Source: Paramacrobiotus metropolitanus (lineage: Eukaryota; Tardigrada; Eutardigrada; Parachela; Macrobiotidae). Taken from it: a stretch of DNA of 64,000 nucleotides. A program made the translations under genes and the position numbers. The stretch is from contig NW_026570272.1 of assembly GCF_019649055.1 (NCBI RefSeq), positions 62,001 to 126,000 of the forward strand, read 5' to 3'. The notes beneath the pieces were generated by a model that was not told the origin of the DNA, searched no databases, and worked only from the letters and a program-made list of their open reading frames with translations. Below, one piece after another: positions 1-12,316 of this stretch (position 1 is its first letter; each line of letters starts with the position of its first letter).

Positions 1-3000
1 CTGACGTTCTGTTTTACAAATTTTTTCTTGTGACGACATCGTCACTACTCACTAGTCGCACCGCATCGCAATTAGCCACCGGTGTGCAGGTAAGCTGCAC
101 ATTCCTGCGCGGTCATGTTGTACTGTTTCAGTGCTCGAAATTCTGAAATTACCTGTGCACTTAAAACCTACGAAAATCAAACTTTTTCTCTAGAAAAAAC
201 GAGCTCTTACGGCATCAGTGTCTCCTCTGCAGTGATGCCTTATGCAGTGTTCGTAAACCAAAACCTACAACGTGGGGAATACAATGCGAGCAAGAAAGGA
301 AGCTACGGGTTTAGGGTGTGCGTTCTAGCGAAGACAGCGAAAACCGGTTTCTACAGCTCGTACGCGCACAGACAGCCACACTCATACGTGTGTAAGTGAA
401 TGCGAGCGGATTAAACCACTCACACACACATGTGCCGATCAATCGATACAGCAAGGCAGCATTCAGCTTGCGCTTTTTGGCAGCACTGGAATCCGCTGTC
501 TTCGGTCTGTTTATAGTCACAACAGAGACGCTGCATTGATCAACCAGCCTCAGCGGGCAAAAAAGGCTGTTCGCTGGCTTTTTAACATAGACCGTAGCGT
601 CCTCATTTAGTCAGATTGTATGTACTCTCATTGTTGATCGTGCTAATTTCGTCCACATTCGATGCATTTCAAGCGATTTTAAAATATCGCCATTTCAAGC
701 AGATTGACGTTTCAATTCACTTCACATTTCACGCAAGGGTCCTCGTGGTTATGAAATGAAAGTGAAACGAAAGTGAAATGTTTAATCGTGAAAGCGTGAT
801 TTCAACCCGACAAGTTTCCTTTCCACTTACCATTTTTTATCTAATAGTGGCTAAGTGGATACTGGACATTCGATAGAATCACTTGGGGGAATTCACCTGT
901 CGCATTTATAAGCGTAATGTGATCCAGTACCTTAGTAACAAGATTGGTGTATCCTACGTCAGCTGTTGCGCCGCAAAATTTTGAACTATATTCTATGGTG
1001 GCTTTGTGCCGTGAAGGATTCGTAATTGCTACTTTGAATGTATTGTCACTGGGTTTATCGGGTGATTCGGGTCGGATATAGGAGTATGCAAGCTGCACGT
1101 GGCACAGGCAGTGCATGGTCTTTCAGAATCACAACGCGCATACGATCGTAATCAGGGTTGTTTCTTTTTTTGTGGAAGAAAGTAAACCTCGTCATCCTCG
1201 CAAAATTTCTTGCTTGCTTGATGAGATGGGCGAAAGGAGTGAACAGTAAAGTTTCATTAGGGTTTCCTCCATGTAATCTTGGAGTCTTGGAGGAGAAAGT
1301 TGTTATTCATGCTGTTCAGGCCATATATATTAATATTTTTCGAATTCTCCCGCATAAATTGTGAATCTTTTTCTCCCAGCCGAAGAATGCACAGCCCCAA
1401 TTACAGGGAATGCCAGGTGGACTGCAACACCGGGGGCCGGATACGTTTTCCGACAATGTACATGAATTTTCCTCCACAGCTACTCGTACACTTTTTTTTG
1501 GTTTTTTAACTGACACGGCATTCGGTCATGACGCCATCGCTTAGTACGTTCTTTGTCGACTTCCGACATCTCGCTACCATCCGGCCTAATATCGTTTTTG
1601 CGGGATAAATCTCTTCTTAACCGTCCAATAACTTTTGAGTACTTTCCATTTCATTGCTTAGTTTTCTGGATACCCAGTTTGGTTCATTTTGTTTATCACA
1701 TATCTGGTTATATAAAAGATACGGAATTATGAATTTCCTCGTTCATCGCGGCGTGCAGTCCAATCCTTTGCCTCCCATGAACACTGACACTTGTGCCGCC
1801 GTTGTGAGTCCACAGAGGAAATAAATATCAGTCTGCGTAGTTTATCAGTTTAGCTGGATCCCCGGTTATGAGAGCGAATCAGCTGTTCTCCAGTTCTTAA
1901 ATCGTATACACAAATTTTTTGTACAGTCCTCCTCCTGGTAGCCCTCAAAAACTACGCGCTGTTCTTGGTCTCAAATCTCTGCGAGTGGTAAGTTAGCCAC
2001 CTTATCACTACAGTGCTTTTCAGATTTCAGAGCGACAGATACGAGAAAACTTGCGGACAAACTGACTGAAAATGACGCTGTATGGGTAATTACGCTGGGT
2101 CAGCTAGTTCAGCATGACACCGGACACTCACTGCAGAGCGTGCAGTTGCCGGTGCCCGGGAAAGGTCATCATGTTCGTTTTTATCTGCTATTAATTGTCG
2201 TTCGCGATAATTCACAGCATGGTAGAGATTCAATGAAGGCCTATGTTTTATTGCTTTGCTTATCGTTGGGACTGAGTATTCCCTTGCGAAATCCATTTGC
2301 AAACACTAAAAGAATATGTTACAAAACCTTTACGCAGTATTGTATGTGGTGAACTCCGTATCAAAGTAGCAATAGAACGCTGGGTTGCTTCCAGCGTTCT
2401 TTGCTGACTTTATTACGAAGTGCCCGCTTTTCCGCTTATAACACACCCGCGATGAAATATAAGAGAAAAATTATCGCTCGTGCTGGTTGATTTTAAAAAG
2501 GCAACGTTTGAATTGCTTCATCTGAAGTGTAGGACATTACATTGAATTACCTATTAAAAACTTACCGTAATAGTACAGTACTGTAACTTTATTGTACGAT
2601 GTGCCTCCCATTCCGTAATAAACATTAAGTACGTACCGCCTCTGCCTATTGCACTAGGGAAGTATTTGTAGGAAATACTTTTGTAGTGTATGTAAGTACT
2701 CGTACAAAGGTTGTACGAGTATCTCGTGAATCTGGAATGATGCCCTACGGATAATGCGCCGTAGCAACGGGATACTAATGTCCAGTGTTGTTGTTTTGTC
2801 ATAAGTTTAGCTGGTTGTTTGCTGCTGTCCCGAGCGGACATAATAAAGATTATGCCGTTCGTTCAAGACATCACGACTTTCTATAACAAAGAACAGCCAT
2901 GCAATAACTAGGCGCAAATATCTGGCACATAAAGAATTGACCACCAAGGTCTCCGCAGTGATCGCGGTCAGCTTTGAAGAATCCAAATGGGTTTAAATAA

Positions 3001-3220
3001 CACTGGGCACCGTCCAGTCCCCATCGCGGTAGTGGAAAGTGAAAACACGCGGATCCACACTTTGGTAAGATTGGAAAGCCTACATACCGCTTAAAAACAG
3101 TTAATTTGTTTGGCTGTACGTGACTAGATATCTGATTTTATGCGGTTTCTGTTGAAATTTTAACTATGACTAGCCGGCTGATCAGTGCCTCAGGATTGTC
3201 TGCTCGGAAATGAGCTAAGC
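1..3220. other. Intergenic stretch with no supported gene
   Basis: Apart from the weak ORF at 841-1116 I see only short unrelated ORFs and AT-rich sequence with no family match. A small plus-strand ORF at 2140-2352 contains a signal-peptide-like hydrophobic run but has no other support. Confidence 0.4.
841..1116 (-). CDS. Unrecognised ORF, possible exon (91 codons)
   Basis: An open frame with ordinary amino-acid composition and alternating hydrophobic residues, which could be a beta-rich exon. I do not recognise the family. No partner exon or clear splice sites were found and there is no related copy elsewhere in the window. It may be a chance ORF. Confidence 0.15.
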   Translation of the reverse strand: MHCLCHVQLAYSYIRPESPDKPSDNTFKVAITNPSRHKATIEYSSKFCGATADVGYTNLVTKVLDHITLINATGEFPQVILSNVQYPLSHY

Positions 3221-3594
3221 TGCAACTGTCCATGCCCAGTTGGCGACATCCCTGCATTTAGATCACGCCCACAGCTACACCACTGTCCTGAACCAGTAGG
3301 GACGTCTCGAAGGGTTTTAAGTCAAAGGATTCGGTGCCTTTGGACTACGGCATAACTGGGAACTTAAAATGAATGTTATGTGGGAGCAACGCTTTTCAGA
3401 GAGGTCTGTTTGAGTTTTAAAATTCCTGGAATTCGTAATTATCTCGAATCCTGGAAACCGCAGGTGCAAATGGTGTCAGATGTACTGTACTCACAATCAG
3501 TGATTACGCAAAAGTTTAATAGTGTTAAAATCATGGGCCAGGGGTTCATGCGAATTTTTTAAACGGACACCGGCAAGTTTGCGTGGACAGGGTG
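3221..3594 (+). mobile_element. TIR element copy X, degraded
   Basis: The left end around 3227-3250 (CTGTCCATGCCCAGTTGGCG) is a diverged version of the terminal inverted repeat of the neighbouring copy Y. The right end finishes in ..GCGTGGACAGGGTG at 3594. Internal sequence around 3412-3480 aligns by eye with 4371-4440 of copy Y, in the same orientation. X is the shorter and more diverged copy. No transposase is visible. Confidence 0.6.
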
Positions 3595-3600
3595 TATATA

Positions 3601-4541
3601 CACCCTGTCCACGCCAAGTTGGCGGCATGGCATTCTGATTTGTTGCCGGATCATGTCGCGCATGCTTTCCAGATCTCTTTATAGTTTCTGGTGTAGTTTT
3701 CTTTTGCGCATTTATTGAACAAAAATTCAATCGGTTTTCGATTGTGATTCCGTGAGAAACACCTTCCGAAGCGAAGGCATCGATGGAATGAGTCATGGCA
3801 GTGCTGAAACACAATTCATTTCAGCCAGAAATTCAGGAACGACTTTTGGCGCTTGGAATTGAGATTAGTTTGAGGACCCCTAATAGCGTGCTTCGCGAAC
3901 AAAAACTAAAAGTCAACGGCTAGACGAAACCTGCAAAACGTCAAGGGGAGCAAAACGTTTTAGCGCCAAAACAAAGCACTAGTTGAAAAAAGGGATGGTG
4001 TCCATTGAAAACTATTACATTGGAGGGTCGCGCGCTTATGCTGAAGATGATAGTGAAAAAGCTAATGCCCAACACCTCGTGAATCGTATTTTGTGGTGCT
4101 TGTTCAAGGAGGCCTTCCCTCGGCTGTATGGTGACCTCGCGAAGGAGGTCGTCCTACAATTTGGCCACGCCCACCGTTATACCGGTGCCCTGACCCAGGA
4201 GTGGCATCAAGTTAATGATGTGCAGTGCACCCCGAAGGGCCAATGGATGGCCAAGTCAACAGATTTGGCGTCCTTGGGCTACGTCTTAAAGGGAATTTAA
4301 AACGAATTTTAGGTGGGAGGGACGAAACCGCGACAGCTGAACTGCAGCGCACTTTGAAAGTGGTCCGCTCTAGTTTTAAAATTTCTGTAATTCGTAACAA
4401 GCTCAAATCTTGGAAACCCCAGTTGCAAATAGTGTTGGATAGATTCAGTTATCACCTTAATGTTTAACAAAGTAAATGTATGGACCAGTGGCTCATGGGA
4501 ATTTTTTAAATGGATGCCGCCAACTTGGCGTGGACAGGGTG
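3601..4541 (+). mobile_element. TIR element copy Y (about 0.94 kb, TA-flanked, non-autonomous)
   Basis: It begins CACCCTGTCCACGCCAAGTT and ends with the inverse, AACTTGGCGTGGACAGGGTG. The terminal inverted repeats are about 28 bp. TA dinucleotides sit on both sides (TATATA at 3595-3600, TA at 4542-4543), which fits a Tc1/mariner-type target site. The internal ORF at 3983-4300 resembles no transposase, so this looks like a MITE-like derivative. It abuts copy X through TATATA, giving a 34-bp perfect palindrome. Confidence 0.7.
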
Positions 4542-4933
4542 TAAAATGCTCAAAAATATTCATCTTCTGCGCTTTCTATTTATATCCCACTGACACACGA
4601 CAACGTACGCTAATTCTGACCTATACAATTCGCAACACGCCGTTTTTACTTACTACCCTTTTTTTGGAACTTGTGTCAATAAAAATAGAATCCGAAAGAT
4701 CGCCAATAAAGGGTCTAGTACTCATAGTAGCTTAATCATTTCCCGCTCAATCTCTCTATGCCGCTTCTCAGGATGGGCGCCTTATTCAGCGGCACAGAGA
4801 GATCTTTCTGCGCCAGTGTATACAAATCGTTTGACTACGGAATGTTAATTTTAAAACCATGCAAGAAAGAGATCCGGAGTGAGCCAAACCGACTGTTTCC
4901 CGGCGTTTACACGATGTAGTGCTACGTACCCAG

Positions 4934-7528
4934 TCACGTCTCTTCAGAGGTACCAGAGTATGAGTCGTCCACCCCTGCGCTCAAGGCCGCCACAGTGAGG
5001 GCTGTCAGCTTCGCGGCATCCAAATCGGAGATGATGCTGGACATCGTCCAGTGCCGACCGCGGTATGGTGTGGACACGCGCGGATCTACGCTCTGGTAAC
5101 AGTGGAGACTCTGCAAATGTAACAAGCACCAGCTAATACTGGATGCGGCGCTAGCCAATATTCAAATGATCCTAACACTCGCGTCTTGCACTATTCCAAG
5201 TTTCGTTAAAAGGGATTGGCAAGAAACTGTTTATGAGGACCGGCGAGAGTCGCTCCCCTTGTTTTTTTGTTTCAACATTTAAGTTTGGAGATTATGCGTG
5301 GTAACCCTATGAGTGTTTTGTGTACAGACCCATCCCATGTTAATTGGCATAAATTTTTTATTTGATTTTATTTACTGAGTGGTGCTCGCTGAAATGAATA
5401 TTGCGAATAAAATACCAAGTTTGATTGACGTTGCATATTCCTATGTGCTGCAAAGGCAAATATCAGGCTGATTTCGCGCCGGGCGGGTTCCAGTCGACAA
5501 ATTTTCAACTTCGCAGCGGGCGCGGTGATTTGTTTAAGCACCGGAAGTCCTTGAAATTTCTTAGTTTTCTGGTTGGTTTTTTTAATTATAAATGAAGCTA
5601 CATAGAAAATTGGATTTACTTGGCGAAACGGCAGTCAAAATAGTGCGAATGATAAACAAATGACCGAGTACCGTGATGATCTCCTCGGTAATCTCCCTTT
5701 CCCGCTTCTTCGTAATGCACTCGGCAATCCATTCGATTACGTTGGCGTGCCGGGTCCGCTGCCAGAGAATATTTTTCTCAAAAATCTCCCACAACTGCAT
5801 TCGGAAACCATCGCTGGGCTGTGTACCAAACGCATAATGCGATACGACGGCCTGCAAATAGCGGTCAGTCAAGCGGCACTCCTGCCACACCACGATCTCA
5901 TAGACCGAACACCCCGACACGATGGCGTTGATGGCCGTTGCGATGGTCACATCCTGCGCGTAATAATCACCAAACTCGCACCGGTAGAACACCAGCACCG
6001 GCCAGCGTTGGCCCTGGAGAAGGTGGCCGATCAAGGCGAGGATCGGCGCTGACTGCTCGCCGGTCAGATGCATGATGGCCGTGACCTTTACGCGGCTGCT
6101 CAGACATTTCAGCAGGCTAGCCACCAGCCAGTACGTCGCGTCGTTGCCGTGTCCGCCGGAGACGTACACAGCGGGGAACTCTGCTGCAGTAAGGAGACGG
6201 TTCCATTGCCGGGACACACGCCGGCAGCGGACGCGGTCGCTGAACTCCAGCGTCTGGAAGACAGACGCCAGTAGCTCCACCGGCAACACCATGGGAGTTA
6301 CCAGGCTGGCCGACCGCTTGCGCTTTTTCTTCACCGTTTCCAAGCTGGCGATCTGTCTGGGCATCAATGGAAATGGCCAGCCGCCGGATCGCGTCTCTTT
6401 CGACCACCTGAATGCCGCATCCTACAAAGCCAACGCTGAAAACAAACGCTACAAAGTCTTAAAAACCATGTTTGGCTGGTAGAACGATTCGCGACATGAC
6501 AGGAGAACCCCGCTCTACTGCATTTTTAAAGCAGAGATTCAGTCTGGCAGTTGTTAAAGGAAATGCTGCTGCTGTTTTGGGCACTATGAATATGCGACCT
6601 AAACGGCCAGACGGCGCTAACGATTTTGGTTGTTTCTTTAACGTTTAAATTCGAATCATTTTATGTAGTATTACGCGTATGCATATTTTCTTATGTTGAT
6701 GGCCTCTTGCCTTTTGCCCAAGAACATCAAAAGCCATGTTTTAATTGGGTACACTTGAAGATTACAGGCTTGGGCATATATAATTACGTTTACCTATACA
6801 GGTGAGGTCTTGAATTTTTACAGACCACCTTAAGGGGGGTCGGCTGTTGTAGGACGGGGCCAATAATTTAATTCGATAATAACGGTATTTACCATATCGT
6901 CAGCCGTCAAGGGGCCGAGAGACGCATCGCGGCGCTGTACATACATCATTGCAAGGTTGTCAATCTCCGTGCACCACACATCTTTCATGGTCTTATTATT
7001 GAGATGCCATTTAAGGAGTTCCGTAAGATATGGCTGCTCCTCTTCCGACCAGAAGGAATCGGGCAGCGGGCAGTTGCGGACAACGAACGTCTGCTCACCG
7101 ACGCAGCGCTGTATTAAGTCTTCGGGTGAGGGCGAGGGGCGCACTTGCTGGGCGGGTAGCAGCTCCCGGACAACGCGGTAGAACCACAGCGTTTCCACCA
7201 AGGCAAAATGGTCGTTGGCGGGGTAACCGCCCAGGTCGACAACCCGCCCCGGATACCACGTCCAGGGTTGATCAGGCGAGGAGCGCAACAGCACCTGCAT
7301 ATCATCGGTGGGGCGCAGGAGCGAACAAGTCCGCGGTTCGTTATCGCAGTGAAAGATGCGGCCGTATCTGATGAATCGCGGGCGTTGGGCGGTGCTGTTG
7401 AAATCGATGACCAGGCCGCCGTCCACCACGTCCACCACTCTGCCGTGCTGCAAAAGCCCGTTGTGGATCAAGACCTCCACGGCGTTCCATGCATCGACCT
7501 GGCTGGAGAACACAACCATTGCTGCCAC
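4934..7528 (-). CDS. Gene A: WNAVDV-module / F-box protein, diverged member
   Basis: Proposed exons are 7528-6893, 6352-5672 and 5110-4934, both introns phase 0, giving 497 residues. Exon 1 shows VDAWNAVEVLIHNG and WTWYPGRVVDLGG followed by RELLPAQQVRP. Exon 2 begins with a KKKRKRS basic block, then an F-box (LPVELLASVFQTLE..RVRCRRVSRQWN). Exon 3 keeps YQSVDPRVSTPYRGRHW and LTALTVAAL. The exon 2 donor (ACG|GTACTC) lies where paralogues have AAG|GTAAGT. The F-box lacks the LDSIGRV wording shared by the others, so this is the most divergent intact copy. An ATG three codons downstream (7519) aligns better with paralogue starts. The F-box suggests an SCF ubiquitin-ligase receptor; the target is unknown. 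Confidence 0.72.
6520..6648 (+). pseudogene. 3' tail of an RLE-type non-LTR retrotransposon in intron 1 of gene A
   Basis: The plus strand reads RFSLAVVKGNAAAVLGTM and ends ANDFGCFFNV before a stop at 6648. This matches the C-terminal end of the longer RLE fragment at 63.2 kb (SLAIMKGNAAAVLGTL) and of the element at 21.3-24.2 kb (EIQRGNAISVLGTF). Only the last 40 or so codons survive, as expected for 5'-truncated insertion. It lies antisense inside intron 1 of gene A. Confidence 0.65.
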
Positions 7529-7764
7529 TCTGTGGAATTACAGTGAATTCACATCACGTCTCCCAAACAAAAATTCCTGCCACTCATTTTTAGTCCTTCA
7601 CTCCTGTTGCCATTATAGGCCTTTTTAAAAATCGTGCGTGGGGCAAAAGTAAAACACATCGCAAAAATCCTGTTAACGCGAGAAAAAATTCAATATTTAA
7701 ACCTGAAGACTTACCAGACGGAAACCGGGATTTCGTAAATTAACGGATATTTTTCCATAGGAAA

Positions 7765-8088
7765 TTAATAATGCCAATCTGCAAGTGTTTCGCAACGGCT
7801 GAACCTGAACGCACGGAAGGAGGAGAAAATGACGGTGTCGGTCGGTGATTGGTTGGATAGAGCCCGCAACACAGGTGCCTGCCACAGCCGCGCGCTCGGC
7901 GGCACAGAAGTCACTGAACACTGAGCTGTGATGGCGCTATGAATGCATCTGCCGGCTGGACGGCGGCCGGCTGTCGGTGCATCCTGATCAGCAGTGACCG
8001 CCAACAGGTGGCAACTACCGCTGCCCTGGCGCACGTTGACTTGTATTTCCGTTTCCGGTTTCATAGATTTCTCCTTTTGGATGTGCAC
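7765..8088 (-). CDS. Unrecognised ORF upstream of gene A
   Basis: A 107-codon open frame in the region upstream of gene A. Nothing in it is recognisable and it has no paralogue in the window. It is most likely a chance ORF in upstream sequence; otherwise 7529-8728 holds no supported gene. Confidence 0.1.
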   Translation of the reverse strand: MHIQKEKSMKPETEIQVNVRQGSGSCHLLAVTADQDAPTAGRRPAGRCIHSAITAQCSVTSVPPSARLWQAPVLRALSNQSPTDTVIFSSFRAFRFSRCETLADWHY

Positions 8089-8731
8089 ATCGTTCTCGAC
8101 TCTCTTTTAAATTCGTCACTTTATGCAGCTCAGTAACTTTGTCAATCCAAGTCGTTTTTTGTTGGCATTCTCGAAACTAGCGTAATAACGTCTTATTTGT
8201 CGCGTCTGCGAATTATGGGACTGCGTCACTGCCAGGAGGCAAGAATTCCTTTTAATGAAGACTGCGGCGTTTAAATGCGCTGCTGTAATGTTGTTTAAAG
8301 CTTGATCTGAAACACTAGTCCGGTTCAATATAGACCGGAAATTTAGTAAATCCTGACAATTGTGAGAATTCTGAAAAAGCTGAGTAACGCACGAGATAAG
8401 ATAAGCGCTCACAACTGGTCAATATTGCGATGATGTGTCTTTTGCACGTTTGTATCCACGCCCCAAATATTCGTAAATGTTGCTCTAGAAAAAGCTACTC
8501 GAGAGTAGCATATTCGAGCGTCAAAGTCGCCAATTTAGATATTTCTCATACAAACTCATGTGCACACATTTTAATGCTTACATTTCACTGCGATATGCCG
8601 TAATCGTACACCTCAATAATTACCCAATAATAAGTACTGCTAACGCCTATCGGGTATCCACAATCTTAACAGCTAATTAATAACATCATAATTAGTGTTA
8701 ATTGCTCATCCAAACACATTCTGGTAGCGTA

Positions 8732-9869
8732 AAGGCGGCCCCATAGTGAACCGTTTTCTGAGACGGAGAAAACGTTTCTCGACGGGACGGTACTGACGGA
8801 GTTTTCGTGGTCACGGATTTCCCACGACACGGTCACTCCGACTTACCGTCCCGTCGTTGTGTCCGAAAGTTGTGTTCCTCATAGTTGTCCGTGCTTCGGC
8901 TATATTCTTTTGACAGGAAGTAGGCAACCGCCCGCTGAATCGGTTGGAAGTCACCGCCCAGGGCGGTTGAAGGCTGCATTATGGCAAGCCGGCATTAGGC
9001 TTATGGCAAGCCGAGTATTATAGTATTATTTGGAAATAAATACTGTACTGTGCAGTACATGTCGATTACGAGTAGGATGAGTGAGTAGAGGCTTTGCAAT
9101 AGATCAAACAACATTTCAACAAGTAATTATGCACATTATACTGCATAATTTGCCAAATCTGAGAAACTAATTTTTTCATAAACTTTCAGTTTGGCAATCT
9201 ACCAACTCACGGTAATTTTTGGCACAAAATACTTCATTAGTAGCTTTCCATATTTATTGTTATCCCCAAATGCCTTGCAATGTTCACACAGCTGCTCTGA
9301 ATTCCGAGTTATTCGGTATTAATTTTTTTATACTGTTAATGTTTTACGAGGCATTTTGCTACAATTTAATAAGCAAATGTAAAACTTACGTAAACTTTCC
9401 AAACGGCTCACAGATGGAAAATCATGTAAGTATGATATGTACTGACTTACAGATATGGAAAAATGTGCGTACAGATGTAACTATTTTAGTATTTAAAATG
9501 TCTGTTTAACAAAAAGGGGTTGTGTTACATGAGGTGCATTTATGTAATAATAATTAGTACATATATATAGGTACATGATATAAATGTATTAATAATCTGG
9601 GCGTCCAGGTGGGCAGTGGCCGCTTGGGCAAACGTATGTATGATTGGGCGAAAACAAACGGAGACCGTATTAGGGAGGAGCCATCCTCTCCTACACCGAA
9701 GTCGTCGAAACCACGAATTTCGACGTTTCGGTTTCAACACGGTCATGTCCCCTCATAGTCATCCGTAAAAATGGGACGGAGAGTCGGGGAATGGTGTCCT
9801 CATAGTTATTCGAAATTTGGACACCTTTTAGTCGAAACTGCCGTTTTCGGTGAACTATGAGGCCGCCTT
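8732..9869. mobile_element. TIR-bearing DNA element, about 1.1 kb, no transposase
   Basis: The left end AAGGCGGCC..CATAGTGAACCG and right end CGGTGAACTATGAGGCCGCC are inverted copies of about 22 bp with a few mismatches. The motif CTCATAGT or its complement recurs inside both arms (around 8877, 9753, 9790 and 9855), like subterminal binding repeats. I cannot see a convincing target-site duplication. No coding capacity is apparent. Confidence 0.5.
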
Positions 9870-10487
9870 AAACCAGAAAGTGCGCGTAGGACGCATAAGT
9901 CTTTAACATAACTTACCACGACGTGTTAAAATGTCTAATTAAAATTAATTAATTAATAACGGGTTTATTAGAATCAAACATTTTGCGGATAATATGGTGT
10001 ACAGAGTATTGATTAATTCGTTGACCGCCTGGCGTTTATTAACTTGGAACACATAGCGTTAACTAACTGTTTTAAATTAACGGTTAATTACAGTAACTGT
10101 TTTAATTACTGTAAATTGAAGCACTGAATTCGGTAGGCAATACATTTATAGGCAGCAGTAAGGTGCAAACTGCAAAGTTAAGTTACAGACTGGAATGAAA
10201 GCACGCCGTAAAGCAAAATGTCGCACGTTTTTGCGCTCCCAAAATTGCCTGCTCGATGCAGATATGTGATGCATCATTGCCGTGCAGTTATTTGCTGTTT
10301 GTTAAGGTTCAAAGTGCGATTTTTTTAAGCGTGTGTCACAGATTTCCTTCGTTGAAACCTTCGTGACTGAATCTTGAGCCTAACTACTGTGTATTCTGGA
10401 GAATTTTGGTTGTTGTTAGTGTCTGCTTCGAACTGGGCTCTTGCCCTGAATGTGTGCGGACGTTAAACCACTAAACCAGCTCCAGCC

Positions 10488-11087
10488 ATGTTGGTGTACG
10501 GAGACTATGAGCATTCCGTTAGCGCGTGGAACGCCGTCGACGTGGTAATCGACGGCCAGCTGCCGCACGGCGAGGTGATCAACGTGGCGGAGAAGGGACT
10601 GATCGTTGATTTCCAGTGTCCTGAACAGCGCGCGCAGTTAGTCGAGTACGGGCGCATCTTCCATTGCACGACGAACGCGGAACGCGCGACGACGGAGGTG
10701 GAAGCGCTGCTGCGTCGCCAACCCGACGGCGCCTGGATCTGGTACCCGGGACGCGTTGTTCCCATTGAATCCTGTCTGTATGAGGGAGCTCAGTACGTGG
10801 AGGTGCAGCTGCCCAACCGAACGGTCCGCGAGATTCTGCCCGTGGCCCAGGTGCGCCCACCGCCCGCGGGTGGGGCGTGCAGGCAGGGAGGCGTGCGGGA
10901 AAGCGACTTTGTGGTGCGCTCTTGCCTGCTGCCTGTCACCTTTGGGGCGGACCAGTCGCTGCACGTCCTTGTGGGATTCAAACCGGAGCTGAGCCGAGTC
11001 TTTAAGGTGCTCTACATCTCTCTGATCAATGAGACCATCAGCTATCTTCAGCGTCAGGAGGAAGAGCCACTCACGGCGAAGCAAGTC
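10488..11087 (+). pseudogene. Gene B: orphan exon 1 of the WNAVDV/F-box family (plus strand)
   Basis: 200 open codons from MLVYGDYEHSVSAWNAVDV to ..AKQV, followed by a good donor (GTC|GTAAGT). Both modules are present: HGEVINVAEKGLIVDF and WIWYPGRVVPIES with REILPVAQVRP. It is closest to exon 1 of gene F, with almost the same wording through the first 60 residues. No F-box exon or tail exon lies downstream on the plus strand; a MITE fragment and then the Gypsy element follow. The exon looks functional alone but the gene appears truncated by rearrangement. Confidence 0.75.
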
Positions 11088-11129
11088 GTAAGTAAATATT
11101 AGTTAATACGTGGAGTAGTTAGATGATGA

Positions 11130-11395
11130 TTGAAGATGGTCAACCGTTTGTGCGGGCAACATCCGGTTCGGGAGCTGTGGTTGTAAGAAAATTCCAAAAA
11201 GTTTAAATGGATTGAGCTGTACGAAAAGTTTGATTATAGCCCGATCTTCTTCAAATGTTGTACATAAATGCACGTACGTATGAAGATCGGTTTGACACCG
11301 AACCAGAGCTCTACCATTTTTTCAAATTTTCACATTAATTTTTAAATATTTAAAATTAATTTTGAAATTTGAAAAAAATTCTGGTATAACGCGGG
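11130..11395 (+). mobile_element. Degraded copy of the TTAA fold-back MITE
   Basis: Sequence such as GCAACATCCGGTTCGGGAG, TTCCAAAAAGTTTAAA and a GATCGG..ACACCGA pair matches the interior of the better copies at 28748-29203 and 33531-34036. No clean termini remain. It lies directly after the orphan exon of gene B. Confidence 0.55.
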
Positions 11396-11853
11396 GCCGT
11401 ATGGGCGCCACGCGTATCCTCGACAGCGAAACAGCGGTAAACCCGGATGAGGCTTTATTGCCGAATCTAATGCGCACCGTGGCGCAGCAACACCAGACTA
11501 ACAAGGAAGGATTCTGCAGCCAGTGCAACTGTGCTGCAGATCCGTCAAAACAGCGCAGCAATGTGCGGGGTGGAAATCCCCAGAAACAGCGAATAGCTAC
11601 TCAGGAGGGCGGAGCGTCCCGCCGTTACACTGGCATTCTGAACGAGTTAACTCGTTCAGATGAGTTAACTCTCGCACTCGTCGATGGTTTATTTGCACGG
11701 AGTTTTCTTGTGTGTAGTATGCCAGAGCGTTCGGCTCTGAGCTCAAGTCCGTTTCGGATGGACCGCCGGATCGGAGCTGCCGAGCCGCTCTTGTGCAGTC
11801 GATCTCCATTCATCGGATTCCACCGATTCATTACGATGTTTTTGGCCTCAGTG

Positions 11854-12264
11854 TGTTACCCGTATCTTTACACGGCTACGTCTATGACCTTTACGATATC
11901 CCGTAACAACGATGTTTAGTCGTTTAATACCGTAAGCTGTATTCTGCACAGATCGTAAAGTCAGAATGATTCCATCATTTCCGCCAGAAGCACACTACCA
12001 CAAAATGAGACCGTCTAGCCACATGCCAATGCATTCAGTTCACAACATTTCCAAGGACATTCTTTTCCGTTATCACACTTTCCAACATACCACCCAAGAC
12101 TATCGATACACTTCCCATGACAAATGAAAGTTAGTTATGCAACAGCATGAACAACAGGTGCACGCGCCGGTCATGCGCATCCACGCATCCACACGCGACT
12201 GGCAGCGCGTTGTTAGTATTAGCGGTTCCCCTTCGGACGCGTTATCAGCGTTATGCGGCTAGCA
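11854..12264 (-). repeat. Gypsy element 3' LTR (left copy)
   Basis: About 411 bp, beginning TGTTACCCGTATC and ending GCGGCTAGCA on the plus strand, so it has the usual TG..CA ends. It repeats as a direct copy at 19013-about 19410 with roughly ten mismatches by eye. On the minus strand it follows a purine-rich tract (AAAAGTCTGAAGGAGGGGGA), a plausible polypurine tract, which makes it the 3' LTR. Confidence 0.85.
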
Positions 12265-12316
12265 TATCCCCCTCCTTCAGACTTTTGGTCCTCCAAAAGG
12301 AAGGGACGGTCAGGCT

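Noticed and set aside
2140-2352. 70-codon ORF with a signal-peptide-like stretch
   Set aside because: The hydrophobic run is internal, after 31 residues, and nothing else supports it.
3983-4300. 105-codon ORF that could be a transposase remnant
   Set aside because: It lies inside TIR element Y, but no DDE or helix-turn-helix pattern is visible.
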